Of a stretch of DNA of 64,000 bases, positions 47,207 through 54,265 are shown in pieces. The translations under genes and the position numbers were made by a program. The first letter of the stretch is position 1. Each line of letters starts with the position of its first letter. The notes under the pieces were generated by a model. The model ran no database searches, was not told where the DNA came from, and saw only the letters and a list, made by a program, of their open reading frames with translations. The stretch is from an uncultured Muribaculaceae bacterium (GTDB taxonomy: Bacteria; Bacteroidota; Bacteroidia; Bacteroidales; Muribaculaceae), in contig CAJTWL010000001.1 in NCBI GenBank assembly GCA_910579845.1, positions 139,839 to 203,838 on the forward strand, read 5' to 3'.

Positions 47207-47809
47207 ATGAATAAAAAGACTATTCTTATTGCTTTGGTAGCGTTACTGTGTATCGGTCAGGCTTCGGCCAAATTACGTTTCGGTGTGAAGGCTGGTTTGA
47301 ATCTCGACAACATTAAATTCTCCGACGTAGCCGCTAATTTCAATACCGACAACAAATGTGGTTTCACAGCCGGCGGTATGTTGGAATACACAGTGCCTGT
47401 CATAGGAATAGGATTTGATCTTTCGCTGATGTATACCCATATGAATGCGGATGTTGCGAATGAATCCTATACCGGTGCAATAAACAAAAACTATCTTGAA
47501 ATTCCACTTAATCTCAAATACAAGATCGGAGTTCCGGTGATAAGCAAAATCATACAGCCTATGATTTATACCGGTCCGACAATGGCACTTAAACTTGACA
47601 AAAGTACTTTTGACAATATCAAGACAAAAACCGTACAGATGGGATGGAACGTCGGTCTGGGATTCGAGTTTTTCAAACGGGTCCAGCTCTGCGGAGGATA
47701 TACATTCGGTATCAACAATGTAGCGAAAATCATTAAACCGGATGCAAATATCGAAAATATAAAAATCAAGAACAATTACTGGACAGTTACAGCTGCAGTG
47801 CTCTTCTGA
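47207..47809 (+). CDS. Outer-membrane beta-barrel protein, PorT-like (first of a pair)
   Basis: A 200-residue protein with a signal peptide (TILIALVALLCIGQASA). It has alternating beta-strands typical of small outer-membrane barrels: RFGVKAGLNLDNIKFSD, DFNLSLMYTH-like strands, LEIPLNLKYKIGVPVISK and a C-terminal WTVTAAVLF ending in Phe. The LEIPLNLKYK segment and length fit the PorT/OmpW-like barrel family common in Bacteroidetes. I use the ATG at 47207, not the TTG at 47198. A homologous gene of the same length follows 16 bp later. Confidence 0.85.
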   Translation: MNKKTILIALVALLCIGQASAKLRFGVKAGLNLDNIKFSDVAANFNTDNKCGFTAGGMLEYTVPVIGIGFDLSLMYTHMNADVANESYTGAINKNYLEIPLNLKYKIGVPVISKIIQPMIYTGPTMALKLDKSTFDNIKTKTVQMGWNVGLGFEFFKRVQLCGGYTFGINNVAKIIKPDANIENIKIKNNYWTVTAAVLF

Positions 47810-47825
47810 TAAATACTGAATAAAA

Positions 47826-48437
47826 ATGATTAAAAGAATATTGGCTATCATGTTGATAGCTATAACAACTTTCGGAGCATCGGCGGAATTCAGATGGGGA
47901 CCGACCGCAGGAATCAATATTTCCGAATTGTATTGGAAACAGAAACTTGTTAAAACCGATCTTCTCACCGGACCGAATGTCGGTGTAATGGGAGAGATTA
48001 TGATTCCCGGTATAGGTTTTGGAATCGATGTCGCATTGAAATACTCCATGCACGGTGCAAATGTGAATTTCGGAGACCAATATATCTGGAGCAGTCAGGG
48101 ATTCGGTAAAGAGAAGGTCTGGTTCCACACACTTCAGATACCGTTGAATGTACGTTTCAAATGGACACGTATGAACGGTTTTGAACATTATGCGGCTCCG
48201 TTTGTATATGGAGGTCCTGTATTTAACTTCAACCTGTCGACAACAAAGCTTCCTATAATCGAGCATCCTGCCGGATCAGTAGCACTGCAATGCGGAATAG
48301 GCGGTGAATTTTTTGAACGATATCAGCTCTCGGCAGGTTATTACTGGGGAGTATCATATGATATCAGGACAACCCAGCTTGATAATTTCAGTGCACGTGC
48401 ACGTGGCTGGCAGATCAATGTCGCTGTATTGTTCTAA
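47826..48437 (+). CDS. Outer-membrane beta-barrel protein, PorT-like (second of a pair)
   Basis: A 203-residue paralogue of the preceding gene, in tandem with it. Signal peptide ILAIMLIAITTFGASA, then FRWGPTAGINISELYW, TLQIPLNVRFKWTR, YGGPVFNFNLS and a C-terminal INVAVLF. The shared order of segments (G-x-T/K-AGxN, x-IPLNxxxK, GPxxxxxL, C-terminal VAVLF) shows duplication followed by divergence. Likely co-transcribed with the first copy; function unknown. Confidence 0.85.
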   Translation: MIKRILAIMLIAITTFGASAEFRWGPTAGINISELYWKQKLVKTDLLTGPNVGVMGEIMIPGIGFGIDVALKYSMHGANVNFGDQYIWSSQGFGKEKVWFHTLQIPLNVRFKWTRMNGFEHYAAPFVYGGPVFNFNLSTTKLPIIEHPAGSVALQCGIGGEFFERYQLSAGYYWGVSYDIRTTQLDNFSARARGWQINVAVLF

Positions 48438-48456
48438 CTGATATCTCAGTATTATT

Positions 48457-48810
48457 ATGGAAGACAAGACAAATACATCGGCACAGACACAGACCGATGA
48501 GGAATTGAGAATAACTCAGGAAGCTGTTGAACTGCTGAAAACAGTATTCGACCCGGAAATTCCGGTCAATGTGTATGATCTTGGTCTTATCTACAGAATT
48601 GAATATACACAGGCAGACAAGACATTGCACGTTGATATGACCTTGACAGCGCCATCTTGTCCTGCAGCCGATTTCATAGTCGAGGATGTAAGGCAGAAAC
48701 TTGTCAGCATCGAAGGTCCTGAAAAAATAGATTTACAACTCGTTTTTGAGCCGGAATGGAACCAGGACATGATGTCGGAAGAGGCAAAACTTGAGCTTGG
48801 CTTTTTATGA
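48457..48810 (+). CDS. MIP18/DUF59-family iron-sulphur assembly protein
   Basis: A 117-residue protein of the MIP18 (DUF59, SufT/PaaD-like) family that helps mature Fe-S clusters. The signature TVFDPEIPVNVYDLGLIYRI covers residues ~29-48, followed by MTLTAPSCPAADFIVEDVRQ with the conserved Cys and VFEPEWNQDMMSEEAK. Its stop overlaps the lpxH-like start by 4 bp, so the two are coupled. No other suf genes are near. Confidence 0.93.
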   Translation: MEDKTNTSAQTQTDEELRITQEAVELLKTVFDPEIPVNVYDLGLIYRIEYTQADKTLHVDMTLTAPSCPAADFIVEDVRQKLVSIEGPEKIDLQLVFEPEWNQDMMSEEAKLELGFL

Positions 48811-49571
48811 AAGCATATTTCCTGAGCGATATACATTTGGGTGCGCCATATTTCTCCGACTCCAAAGCGGCGGAAAGACGCATAGTCGACTTCCTCGATT
48901 CCATTAAAGAGGAAGCCGATGTCATATATCTGCTCGGCGATGTGCTCGATTACTGGTATGAATATAAATATGTCGTGCCACGCGGATTTGTGAGATTCTT
49001 CGGTAAAATTGCGGAACTTTCCGATGCAGGAGTAAGAATAGTATGGCTGATAGGCAATCATGACATATGGATCTACGATTATCTACCTGACGAACTGGGC
49101 ATAGAGGTATATGACGGCGCAATAACAGAGGAAATGGACGGCAAGAAGTTTTACATGACACATGGTGACGGCGTAGGCAAATTAAAGACTTCATTCCGTA
49201 TACTCCGGAAACTGTTCCGCAACAGATTCTGTCAGAAACTGTATTCCGGCATTCATCCACGCTGGACAGTGCCGTTCGCAAACAACTGGAGCAGACACAG
49301 CCGTAAAATCGACGGTCCGTCACAATCAGATGCGAAGCGCATGCTCGACAATATATCCGTTTTCAGCAAAGAGTATCATGCCTCTCATCCCGATATAAAC
49401 TATTTCATGTTCGGGCATATCCATCTGCTTGAAAGATTTTCTATAGGCAAAGATTCCGAAGTGATCGTTTTAGGTGAATGGATATCTAGATTCAGCTATG
49501 CTGTATGGAACGGCAGAGACCTCTCGCTAAAAACACATATGGGAAGTAATTCCTCCCATATGTGTTTTTGA
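48807..49571 (+). CDS. lpxH: UDP-2,3-diacylglucosamine diphosphatase (LpxH-like)
   Basis: A 254-residue calcineurin-like metallophosphoesterase of lipid A synthesis, cleaving UDP-2,3-diacylglucosamine to lipid X. All metal-site motifs are present in order: SDIHLGAPYFSDSKAAERR, GDVLDYWYEYK, GNHDIWIYDYLPDELG, MTHGDGVGK and FGHIHLLERF. It overlaps the upstream MIP18-family gene by 4 bp. Its last ~13 codons form the left arm and loop of a terminator hairpin at 49530-49568. Confidence 0.9.
   Translation: MKAYFLSDIHLGAPYFSDSKAAERRIVDFLDSIKEEADVIYLLGDVLDYWYEYKYVVPRGFVRFFGKIAELSDAGVRIVWLIGNHDIWIYDYLPDELGIEVYDGAITEEMDGKKFYMTHGDGVGKLKTSFRILRKLFRNRFCQKLYSGIHPRWTVPFANNWSRHSRKIDGPSQSDAKRMLDNISVFSKEYHASHPDINYFMFGHIHLLERFSIGKDSEVIVLGEWISRFSYAVWNGRDLSLKTHMGSNSSHMCF
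49530..49568 (+). terminator. Terminator overlapping the lpxH stop
   Basis: A perfect 15-bp stem AAAACACATATGGGA with its complement at 49554-49568. The whole hairpin lies inside the coding sequence, whose stop is at 49569-49571. Confidence 0.75.
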
Positions 49572-49664
49572 TAAGATATTTATCATAATTTTAGCACCAA
49601 TTAAGCATAAACGCACATCAAAAATATGTTTTACAACATGTTTTTGACATTTTGATACAAAATA

Positions 49665-49696
49665 TTTGTTGACAATAATTTTATTGTTTACTTTTG
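49665..49696 (+). promoter_or_regulatory. Orphan promoter
   Basis: TTTGTTG at 49665-49671 and -7 TACTTTTG followed by C at 49689-49696, spacer 17-20 bp: one of the best matches in the window, with no gene downstream on this strand. Confidence 0.7.
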
Positions 49697-49702
49697 CAAT
49701 GA

Positions 49703-49790
49703 CCTAAAACAATCTTTTTTACCTTAAGATTTTTTACCTGTTGAAAAAAACAAAAAGGGTGCGACCGTGGGGGTTATCACCCTTTTATTT
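49703..49790 (+). ncRNA. Candidate small RNA between lpxH and rfbB
   Basis: An orphan promoter (49665-49696) is followed after ~55 nt by a terminator-like hairpin AAAAGGGTG / CACCCTTTT (49753-49786). The predicted transcript of about 88 nt has no reading frame of note (the only ATG is followed at once by a stop). It contains a near-direct repeat, CTTTTTTACC at ~49714 and ATTTTTTACC at ~49729. I recognise no known RNA family. Expression is inferred from the signals only. Confidence 0.5.
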
Positions 49791-49795
49791 ATTAT

Positions 49796-49830
49796 AATAC
49801 AGCCGGCTAAATTATTTAGCCGGCTGTATT
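49796..49830. terminator. Terminator of rfbB
   Basis: A perfect 16-bp stem AATACAGCCGGCTAAA with a 3-nt loop, 42 bp after the rfbB end on the minus strand; likely bidirectional. Confidence 0.85.
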
Positions 49831-49871
49831 GATATCTGGTAAGTTATAGAAAACCGTTTCTGTAACTGCAG

Positions 49872-51002
49872 TTAACGTTTTGAATACATGGATTCATAAT
49901 ATTTCTGATAATCACCGGAAGTGACATTATCCATCCACTCCTGATTATCGAGATACCACTTCACTGTTTTTTCAATTCCTTCCTCAAACTGAAGACTCGG
50001 TTCCCAACCCAGTCCCTTCTGTAATTTACGGGAATCTATCGCATATCGCATATCATGACCCAGACGATCCGTAACATATGTAATCAACTCATCACTGTAA
50101 CCCTCCGGATTTCCAAGGAGCCGGTCCACAGTTTTTATGATCACTTTTATTATATCTATATTTTTCCACTCGTTGAATCCACCTATATTATAGGTCTCGG
50201 CAATCTTGCCGTTATGGAAAATCAGATCAATGGCGCGTGCATGGTCCTCTACATAAAGCCAGTCACGTACATTCTCCCCTTTACCATAAACGGGAAGAGG
50301 TTTGCGTTTACGTATATTGTTTATAAAAAGAGGTATCAGTTTCTCCGGAAACTGGTATGGACCATAATTGTTCGAGCAGTTTGTAACAAGCGTTGGCATT
50401 CCGTATGTATCATGATAAGCTCTCACAAAATGGTCTGAAGAAGCTTTGGATGCGGAATACGGGCTATGAGGATTATATTTTGTAGTTTCCAGAAAGAACT
50501 CCTCGCCGTAGGCATGATGGTGATCGGAAGAGGCTTTGGTTGTAAAAGGAGACTTGATGCCTTCAGGATGAGTCAGTTCCAATGCTCCATATACCTCATC
50601 CGTTGAAATATGATAAAAAAGTTTGCCTTCATATCTTTCCGGAAGCTCTTCCCAATATTCCTTGGCTGCCTGCAGAAGCGACAAAGTACCCATAACGTTT
50701 GTACGCGCGAAAGTGAACGGATCCTTGATAGAACGGTCCACATGACTTTCAGCGGCAAGATGAATAATACCGGTAATCCTGTTCTCACGGATAATCTTGC
50801 GTATATCTTCGATATCCGCTATGTCGGCTTTAACGAATTTATAGTTTGGTCTGTTCTCTATATCTTTTAGGTTGGCAAGGTTGCCGGCATACGTGAGTTT
50901 ATCGAGATTTACGATATTGTAGTCCGGATATTTGTTTACAAACAATCGAACCACGTGCGAACCGATGAAGCCGGCACCTCCTGTAATCAATATATTCTTC
51001 AT
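49872..51002 (-). CDS. rfbB: dTDP-glucose 4,6-dehydratase
   Basis: A 376-residue short-chain dehydrogenase-type enzyme, second in dTDP-rhamnose synthesis. The NAD-binding GGAGFIGSHVVRLFVNKYPD at the N-terminus, HLAAESHVDRSI, STDEVYGAL with the catalytic Thr-Asp-Glu, and the Tyr-x3-Lys in YSASKASSDHFVRAYHDTYG are intact. It is slightly longer than E. coli RfbB owing to an insert around residues 150-175. It lies 11 bp downstream of rfbC and ends at a strong terminator. Confidence 0.97.
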   Translation of the reverse strand: MKNILITGGAGFIGSHVVRLFVNKYPDYNIVNLDKLTYAGNLANLKDIENRPNYKFVKADIADIEDIRKIIRENRITGIIHLAAESHVDRSIKDPFTFARTNVMGTLSLLQAAKEYWEELPERYEGKLFYHISTDEVYGALELTHPEGIKSPFTTKASSDHHHAYGEEFFLETTKYNPHSPYSASKASSDHFVRAYHDTYGMPTLVTNCSNNYGPYQFPEKLIPLFINNIRKRKPLPVYGKGENVRDWLYVEDHARAIDLIFHNGKIAETYNIGGFNEWKNIDIIKVIIKTVDRLLGNPEGYSDELITYVTDRLGHDMRYAIDSRKLQKGLGWEPSLQFEEGIEKTVKWYLDNQEWMDNVTSGDYQKYYESMYSKR

Positions 51003-51013
51003 ATCTTATTGAA

Positions 51014-51565
51014 TTAGAACGGTGAGTTGATCTCACCAAGTTTAGGATGTTTCAGATCTTTCTCCGACAGAACCATATCTTCCGGAGCCACTCTCCAGTC
51101 AATGCCGAGAGATTCATCGGCTATAGAGATGCCGCCGTCCGCCTGAGGCGCATAATAATTGTCACACTTGTACTGGAACACAGCCTCCTCGCTCAGCACC
51201 GAGAATCCGTGAGCGAAACCGCGGGGAACAAAAAATTGTACTTTATTCTCCTCCGAAAGCTCCACAGCCACATGTTTTCCGAACGTTGGCGAATCCTTAC
51301 GCATATCCACAGCCACGTCAAGCACCTTGCCTTTGATACATCTTACCAGCTTCGCCTGGGTATAAGGCGGTTTCTGAAAATGCAGGCCGCGAACGACTCC
51401 ATAAGATGATTTTGACTGATTGTCCTGCACAAATTCAACAGGATATCCTACTGCGTCATCAAACGCACGTTTGCTGTAACTCTCAAAGAAGTAGCCTCTC
51501 GCATCATCAAATACTTTGGGACGGATAATCAGCAATCCTTCTATCTCCGGTTTTATTATATCCAT
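51014..51565 (-). CDS. rfbC: dTDP-4-dehydrorhamnose 3,5-epimerase
   Basis: A 183-residue cupin-fold epimerase, third step to dTDP-rhamnose. DDARGYFFESYSKRAFDDAV, VQDNQSKSSYGVVRGLHFQK with the catalytic His, GKVLDVAVDMRKDSPTFGK and FFVPRGFAHGFSVLSE are typical of RmlC. First of a two-gene minus-strand operon with rfbB. Upstream lies the family A element A2; no clear -7 match was found before the start, so transcription may begin within or beyond the repeat. Confidence 0.97.
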   Translation of the reverse strand: MDIIKPEIEGLLIIRPKVFDDARGYFFESYSKRAFDDAVGYPVEFVQDNQSKSSYGVVRGLHFQKPPYTQAKLVRCIKGKVLDVAVDMRKDSPTFGKHVAVELSEENKVQFFVPRGFAHGFSVLSEEAVFQYKCDNYYAPQADGGISIADESLGIDWRVAPEDMVLSEKDLKHPKLGEINSPF

Positions 51566-51578
51566 TATCTATTGTTTT

Positions 51579-51749
51579 AGAAACTGTTTAAATTTATTTT
51601 CAGAGGATTTTGAGATGTTTTTACAAGCTGAGAAGGGAGAAACCTGCCGGTTTCGACCGATGAAACTTGGTGAAAACAGCCAAAAAGACACTCAAAATGC
51701 CTGAAAGAAACACTATATAATTTTTTTCGTAATAAATTAAACAGTTTCT
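51579..51749 (-). repeat. Dispersed repeat family A, full copy A2
   Basis: A 171-bp copy in reverse orientation to A1 (23026-23213). Both termini are AGAAACTGTTTAAATTTATT-like, the right one with a small deletion. It shares the interior words CAGAGGATTTTGAGATGTTT, AGGGAGAAACCTGCCGGTTT-like and AACAGCCAAAAAGAC. Confidence 0.85.
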
Positions 51750-51860
51750 GAACCACCATACATGTGAAAGGATGTTAAATCCTGACTCATCGAATAACAA
51801 TCCGTAAAATTAATATATTTTTTCGTATATTTGACTTCGTCCAATATACTTCGGCGCTCG

Positions 51861-51884
51861 GTAAAGCAATTTTTTTTGCTTTAC
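51861..51884 (+). terminator. Hairpin between two promoter-like elements
   Basis: A 9-bp stem GTAAAGCAA / TTGCTTTAC around a T-rich 6-nt loop. Confidence 0.5.
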
Positions 51885-51898
51885 TCTCGACTTCTTCG

Positions 51899-51906
51899 TA
51901 TATTTG
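51899..51906 (+). promoter_or_regulatory. -7 element of the relA-like gene
   Basis: TATATTTG followed by C, 73 bp upstream of the start codon. Confidence 0.6.
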
Positions 51907-51978
51907 CATCATACAGGTATAATGAACTCGTTTTTACAGGATGTAAAAATGGGGTCGATTGGTAAATAATGAGGTTCA

Positions 51979-54177
51979 ATGATTGTTAAGGATAAACTCA
52001 CATATGAGGAACTTCGGGAAATTTCCTCCTTGCGACAAGATATAGCAGCCCTGCTCAGCCGCCAGCTCAATGATCGGGAGATGGCGCGTTTTAACAATAT
52101 TGTCCGGGACGGATTGCGTAAAAGCACACATCCCCATTCTCCTCACGGTCTTCCGCTTGCCATTCTTTCCATGAAATCGGCATCCGTATTTGCGGAGATG
52201 GTGGATCCGGATCATAATATCCTCATTGCCATACTGCTCTATCCTCTCTATAATGAAAAAATCATAGACATAAAAAACATTACCGATGAATGGGGAGAGG
52301 ATATAGCGTCACTGATGGAAGGCATATCCAACGTCTCTAAATTCAGCAACCGTAATTCGGCACATAACCAGGATAATTTCAGAGGTCTGATGCTTGCGCT
52401 TGCACATGATATCCGCGTTATTATAATAATGATTGTGGAGAATCTTGTTCTGATGCGTTCAATCAACCGTCATCCCGATGAGGAATGGGTGAGAAATGTA
52501 GCCTTCGAGGCAAACTGCCTGTATGCACAGCTTTCCCATAGGCTTGGACTTTACAAGATAAAAGGTGAACTTGAAGACCTGTCGCTCAAATATACCAATC
52601 GCGAAATATACACCCAGATCGCTCATAAACTTAACGCGACAAAACGCTCACGCGACCAATATATAGCCGAATTCATTTCCCCCGTAAAAGACCGTCTTCT
52701 TGAAGCCGGTCTGAAATTCGACATCAAGGGACGGACAAAATCGATATCCTCCATCTGGAACAAAATGAAAAAACAGAAGGTGGATCTTCCCGGCATTTAC
52801 GATCTTTTTGCAATACGCGTGATTATCGATACGCCACGCGAACGCGAAAAACAGGATTGCTGGCTGGCATACTCTATTCTTGCGGACATGTATACGGCAA
52901 ATCCGGCAAGAATGAAAGACTGGATCACGCTTCCGAAAAGCAACGGCTACGAGAGTCTGCATGCCACTGTGATGGGTCCCGGTCAGAAATGGGTCGAGGT
53001 TCAGTTCCGTACCGAGCGAATGGATCTTGTCGCGGAGAAAGGTCTCGCCGCACACTGGCGTTACAAAGGCGGAAAAGGAGACAGCTCCGACAAATGGATG
53101 AACAATATCCGTGACATTCTTGAGACCGCCGAGGCGGGACCGATGCAGCTTATGAAGAATATAAAAGCCGATGCATTCGATCAGGAAGTTTTCGCCTTTA
53201 CCCCCAAAGGAGATCTATTCCGGCTTTCGGCAGGAGCGACAGTACTGGATTTTGCCTTTCACATTCACACCAATGTAGGTGCGCATTGCTCCGGTGCCAT
53301 TGTCAACGGTGCCCACAAACGCATCAATTACAAAGTCCAGAACGGAGATACCATCGAGATTCTGACATCCAATACCCAGAATCCCCGGAAGGAATGGCTG
53401 AATATTGTAACCACCTCCAAGGCACGCAATAAGATAAAACAAAGCCTTAACGAAGAGAAACAGCGTCTTGCCGACATAGGCAAGGAAGCTCTGTTGCGCC
53501 GTGCCAAGAACCGCAAGATCGAGCTTGATGAATCGGAAATGATGCGTCTTATCAAGAAAAACGGATACAAATACGCCATCGAATTCTTCGCCGACATGGG
53601 CGAGAACAAAATAGACGCAGGCAGGTTCCTTAACTCCTATATAGATTTCACTACCAGAGAGACCGAGACCGAGCATATATCGGCAGATGAATTTCAGCTT
53701 ATAACCCCCAAGGATGACGATACAAAAAATGATGTACTCGTAATAGGAGAAAAAAGCATAAACGGACTCGCCTATAAGTTCGCCAGATGTTGCAATCCTA
53801 TTTATGGTGATGAAGTGTTCGGCTTCATATCATCCGACGGATCTGTAAAGATACACAAGACCAACTGTCCTAATGCCTCCCATATCCGTGAACGGTACCC
53901 GTACCGGATAATACGCGCCAACTGGAGCGGTAAAACCGGAGAGATGCTTCCGGCTCAGCTCCGGGTTATCGGGCAGGATGACATTGGCATTGTAGCCAAC
54001 ATAACCTCCATAATATCGAAGGAGCCAAATACAATGCTCCGCAATATATCTATAGACTCCCACGACGGCATCTTTCAGGGATACCTTGTTATCGGTGTTA
54101 CCGATAACCGCCAGCTCAGTTCTCTTATCAAGAAAATAAAAACTGTCAAAGGGGTAAAGGAGGTAGTCAGAATTTAG
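51979..54177 (+). CDS. relA: RelA/SpoT-family (p)ppGpp synthetase with degenerate hydrolase domain
   Basis: A 732-residue long RSH protein. The N-terminal hydrolase region (~20-190) has lost its metal-binding HD: where bifunctional Rel enzymes have LLHDVVED this one has LLYPLYNE (~83-90), much as E. coli RelA has LLFPLAD. The synthetase domain (~240-400) looks intact: GRTKSISSIWNKMKKQKVDL, DWITLPKSNGYESLHATVMG and WVEVQFRTERMD, EKGLAAHWRYKGG. TGS (~405-465), a zinc-finger-like CC region (KFARCCNPIYGDEVFGF) and a C-terminal ACT domain follow. It should make (p)ppGpp during amino-acid starvation at the ribosome and not degrade it. Confidence 0.93.
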   Translation: MIVKDKLTYEELREISSLRQDIAALLSRQLNDREMARFNNIVRDGLRKSTHPHSPHGLPLAILSMKSASVFAEMVDPDHNILIAILLYPLYNEKIIDIKNITDEWGEDIASLMEGISNVSKFSNRNSAHNQDNFRGLMLALAHDIRVIIIMIVENLVLMRSINRHPDEEWVRNVAFEANCLYAQLSHRLGLYKIKGELEDLSLKYTNREIYTQIAHKLNATKRSRDQYIAEFISPVKDRLLEAGLKFDIKGRTKSISSIWNKMKKQKVDLPGIYDLFAIRVIIDTPREREKQDCWLAYSILADMYTANPARMKDWITLPKSNGYESLHATVMGPGQKWVEVQFRTERMDLVAEKGLAAHWRYKGGKGDSSDKWMNNIRDILETAEAGPMQLMKNIKADAFDQEVFAFTPKGDLFRLSAGATVLDFAFHIHTNVGAHCSGAIVNGAHKRINYKVQNGDTIEILTSNTQNPRKEWLNIVTTSKARNKIKQSLNEEKQRLADIGKEALLRRAKNRKIELDESEMMRLIKKNGYKYAIEFFADMGENKIDAGRFLNSYIDFTTRETETEHISADEFQLITPKDDDTKNDVLVIGEKSINGLAYKFARCCNPIYGDEVFGFISSDGSVKIHKTNCPNASHIRERYPYRIIRANWSGKTGEMLPAQLRVIGQDDIGIVANITSIISKEPNTMLRNISIDSHDGIFQGYLVIGVTDNRQLSSLIKKIKTVKGVKEVVRI

Positions 54178-54189
54178 AATGCATAATTA

Positions 54190-54251
54190 AAGTCTCTAAG
54201 GTCTTTAAGGTCTTTAGTGTCCTTAAGGACTTTAAAGTCCCTAAAGACCCT
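54190..54251. repeat. Family C palindrome after the relA-like gene
   Basis: A 62-bp imperfect palindrome centred on CCTTAAGG (54221-54228), built from repeated TCTTTA/TAAAGA words. It lies between the convergent ends of the relA-like gene (54177) and the receptor gene (54266) and can act as a bidirectional terminator. A second copy is at 63051-63100. Confidence 0.75.
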
Positions 54252-54265
54252 ATGAAATTTTGAAG

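Larger units (their letters stand above)
51750..51978. other. Intergenic region upstream of the relA-like gene
   Basis: No gene. It contains two -7 elements on the plus strand (51826-51833 and 51899-51906, both TATATTTG) separated by a perfect terminator-like hairpin at 51861-51884 (GTAAAGCAA and its complement around Ts). The first -7 lies in one arm of another small inverted repeat (GTATATT/AATATAC). Confidence 0.6.

Noticed and set aside
47273..48049. A 258-codon frame opposite both outer-membrane barrel genes
   Set aside because: It spans the end of one gene and the start of another on the other strand and has no domain; both barrels have signal peptides and C-terminal Phe.
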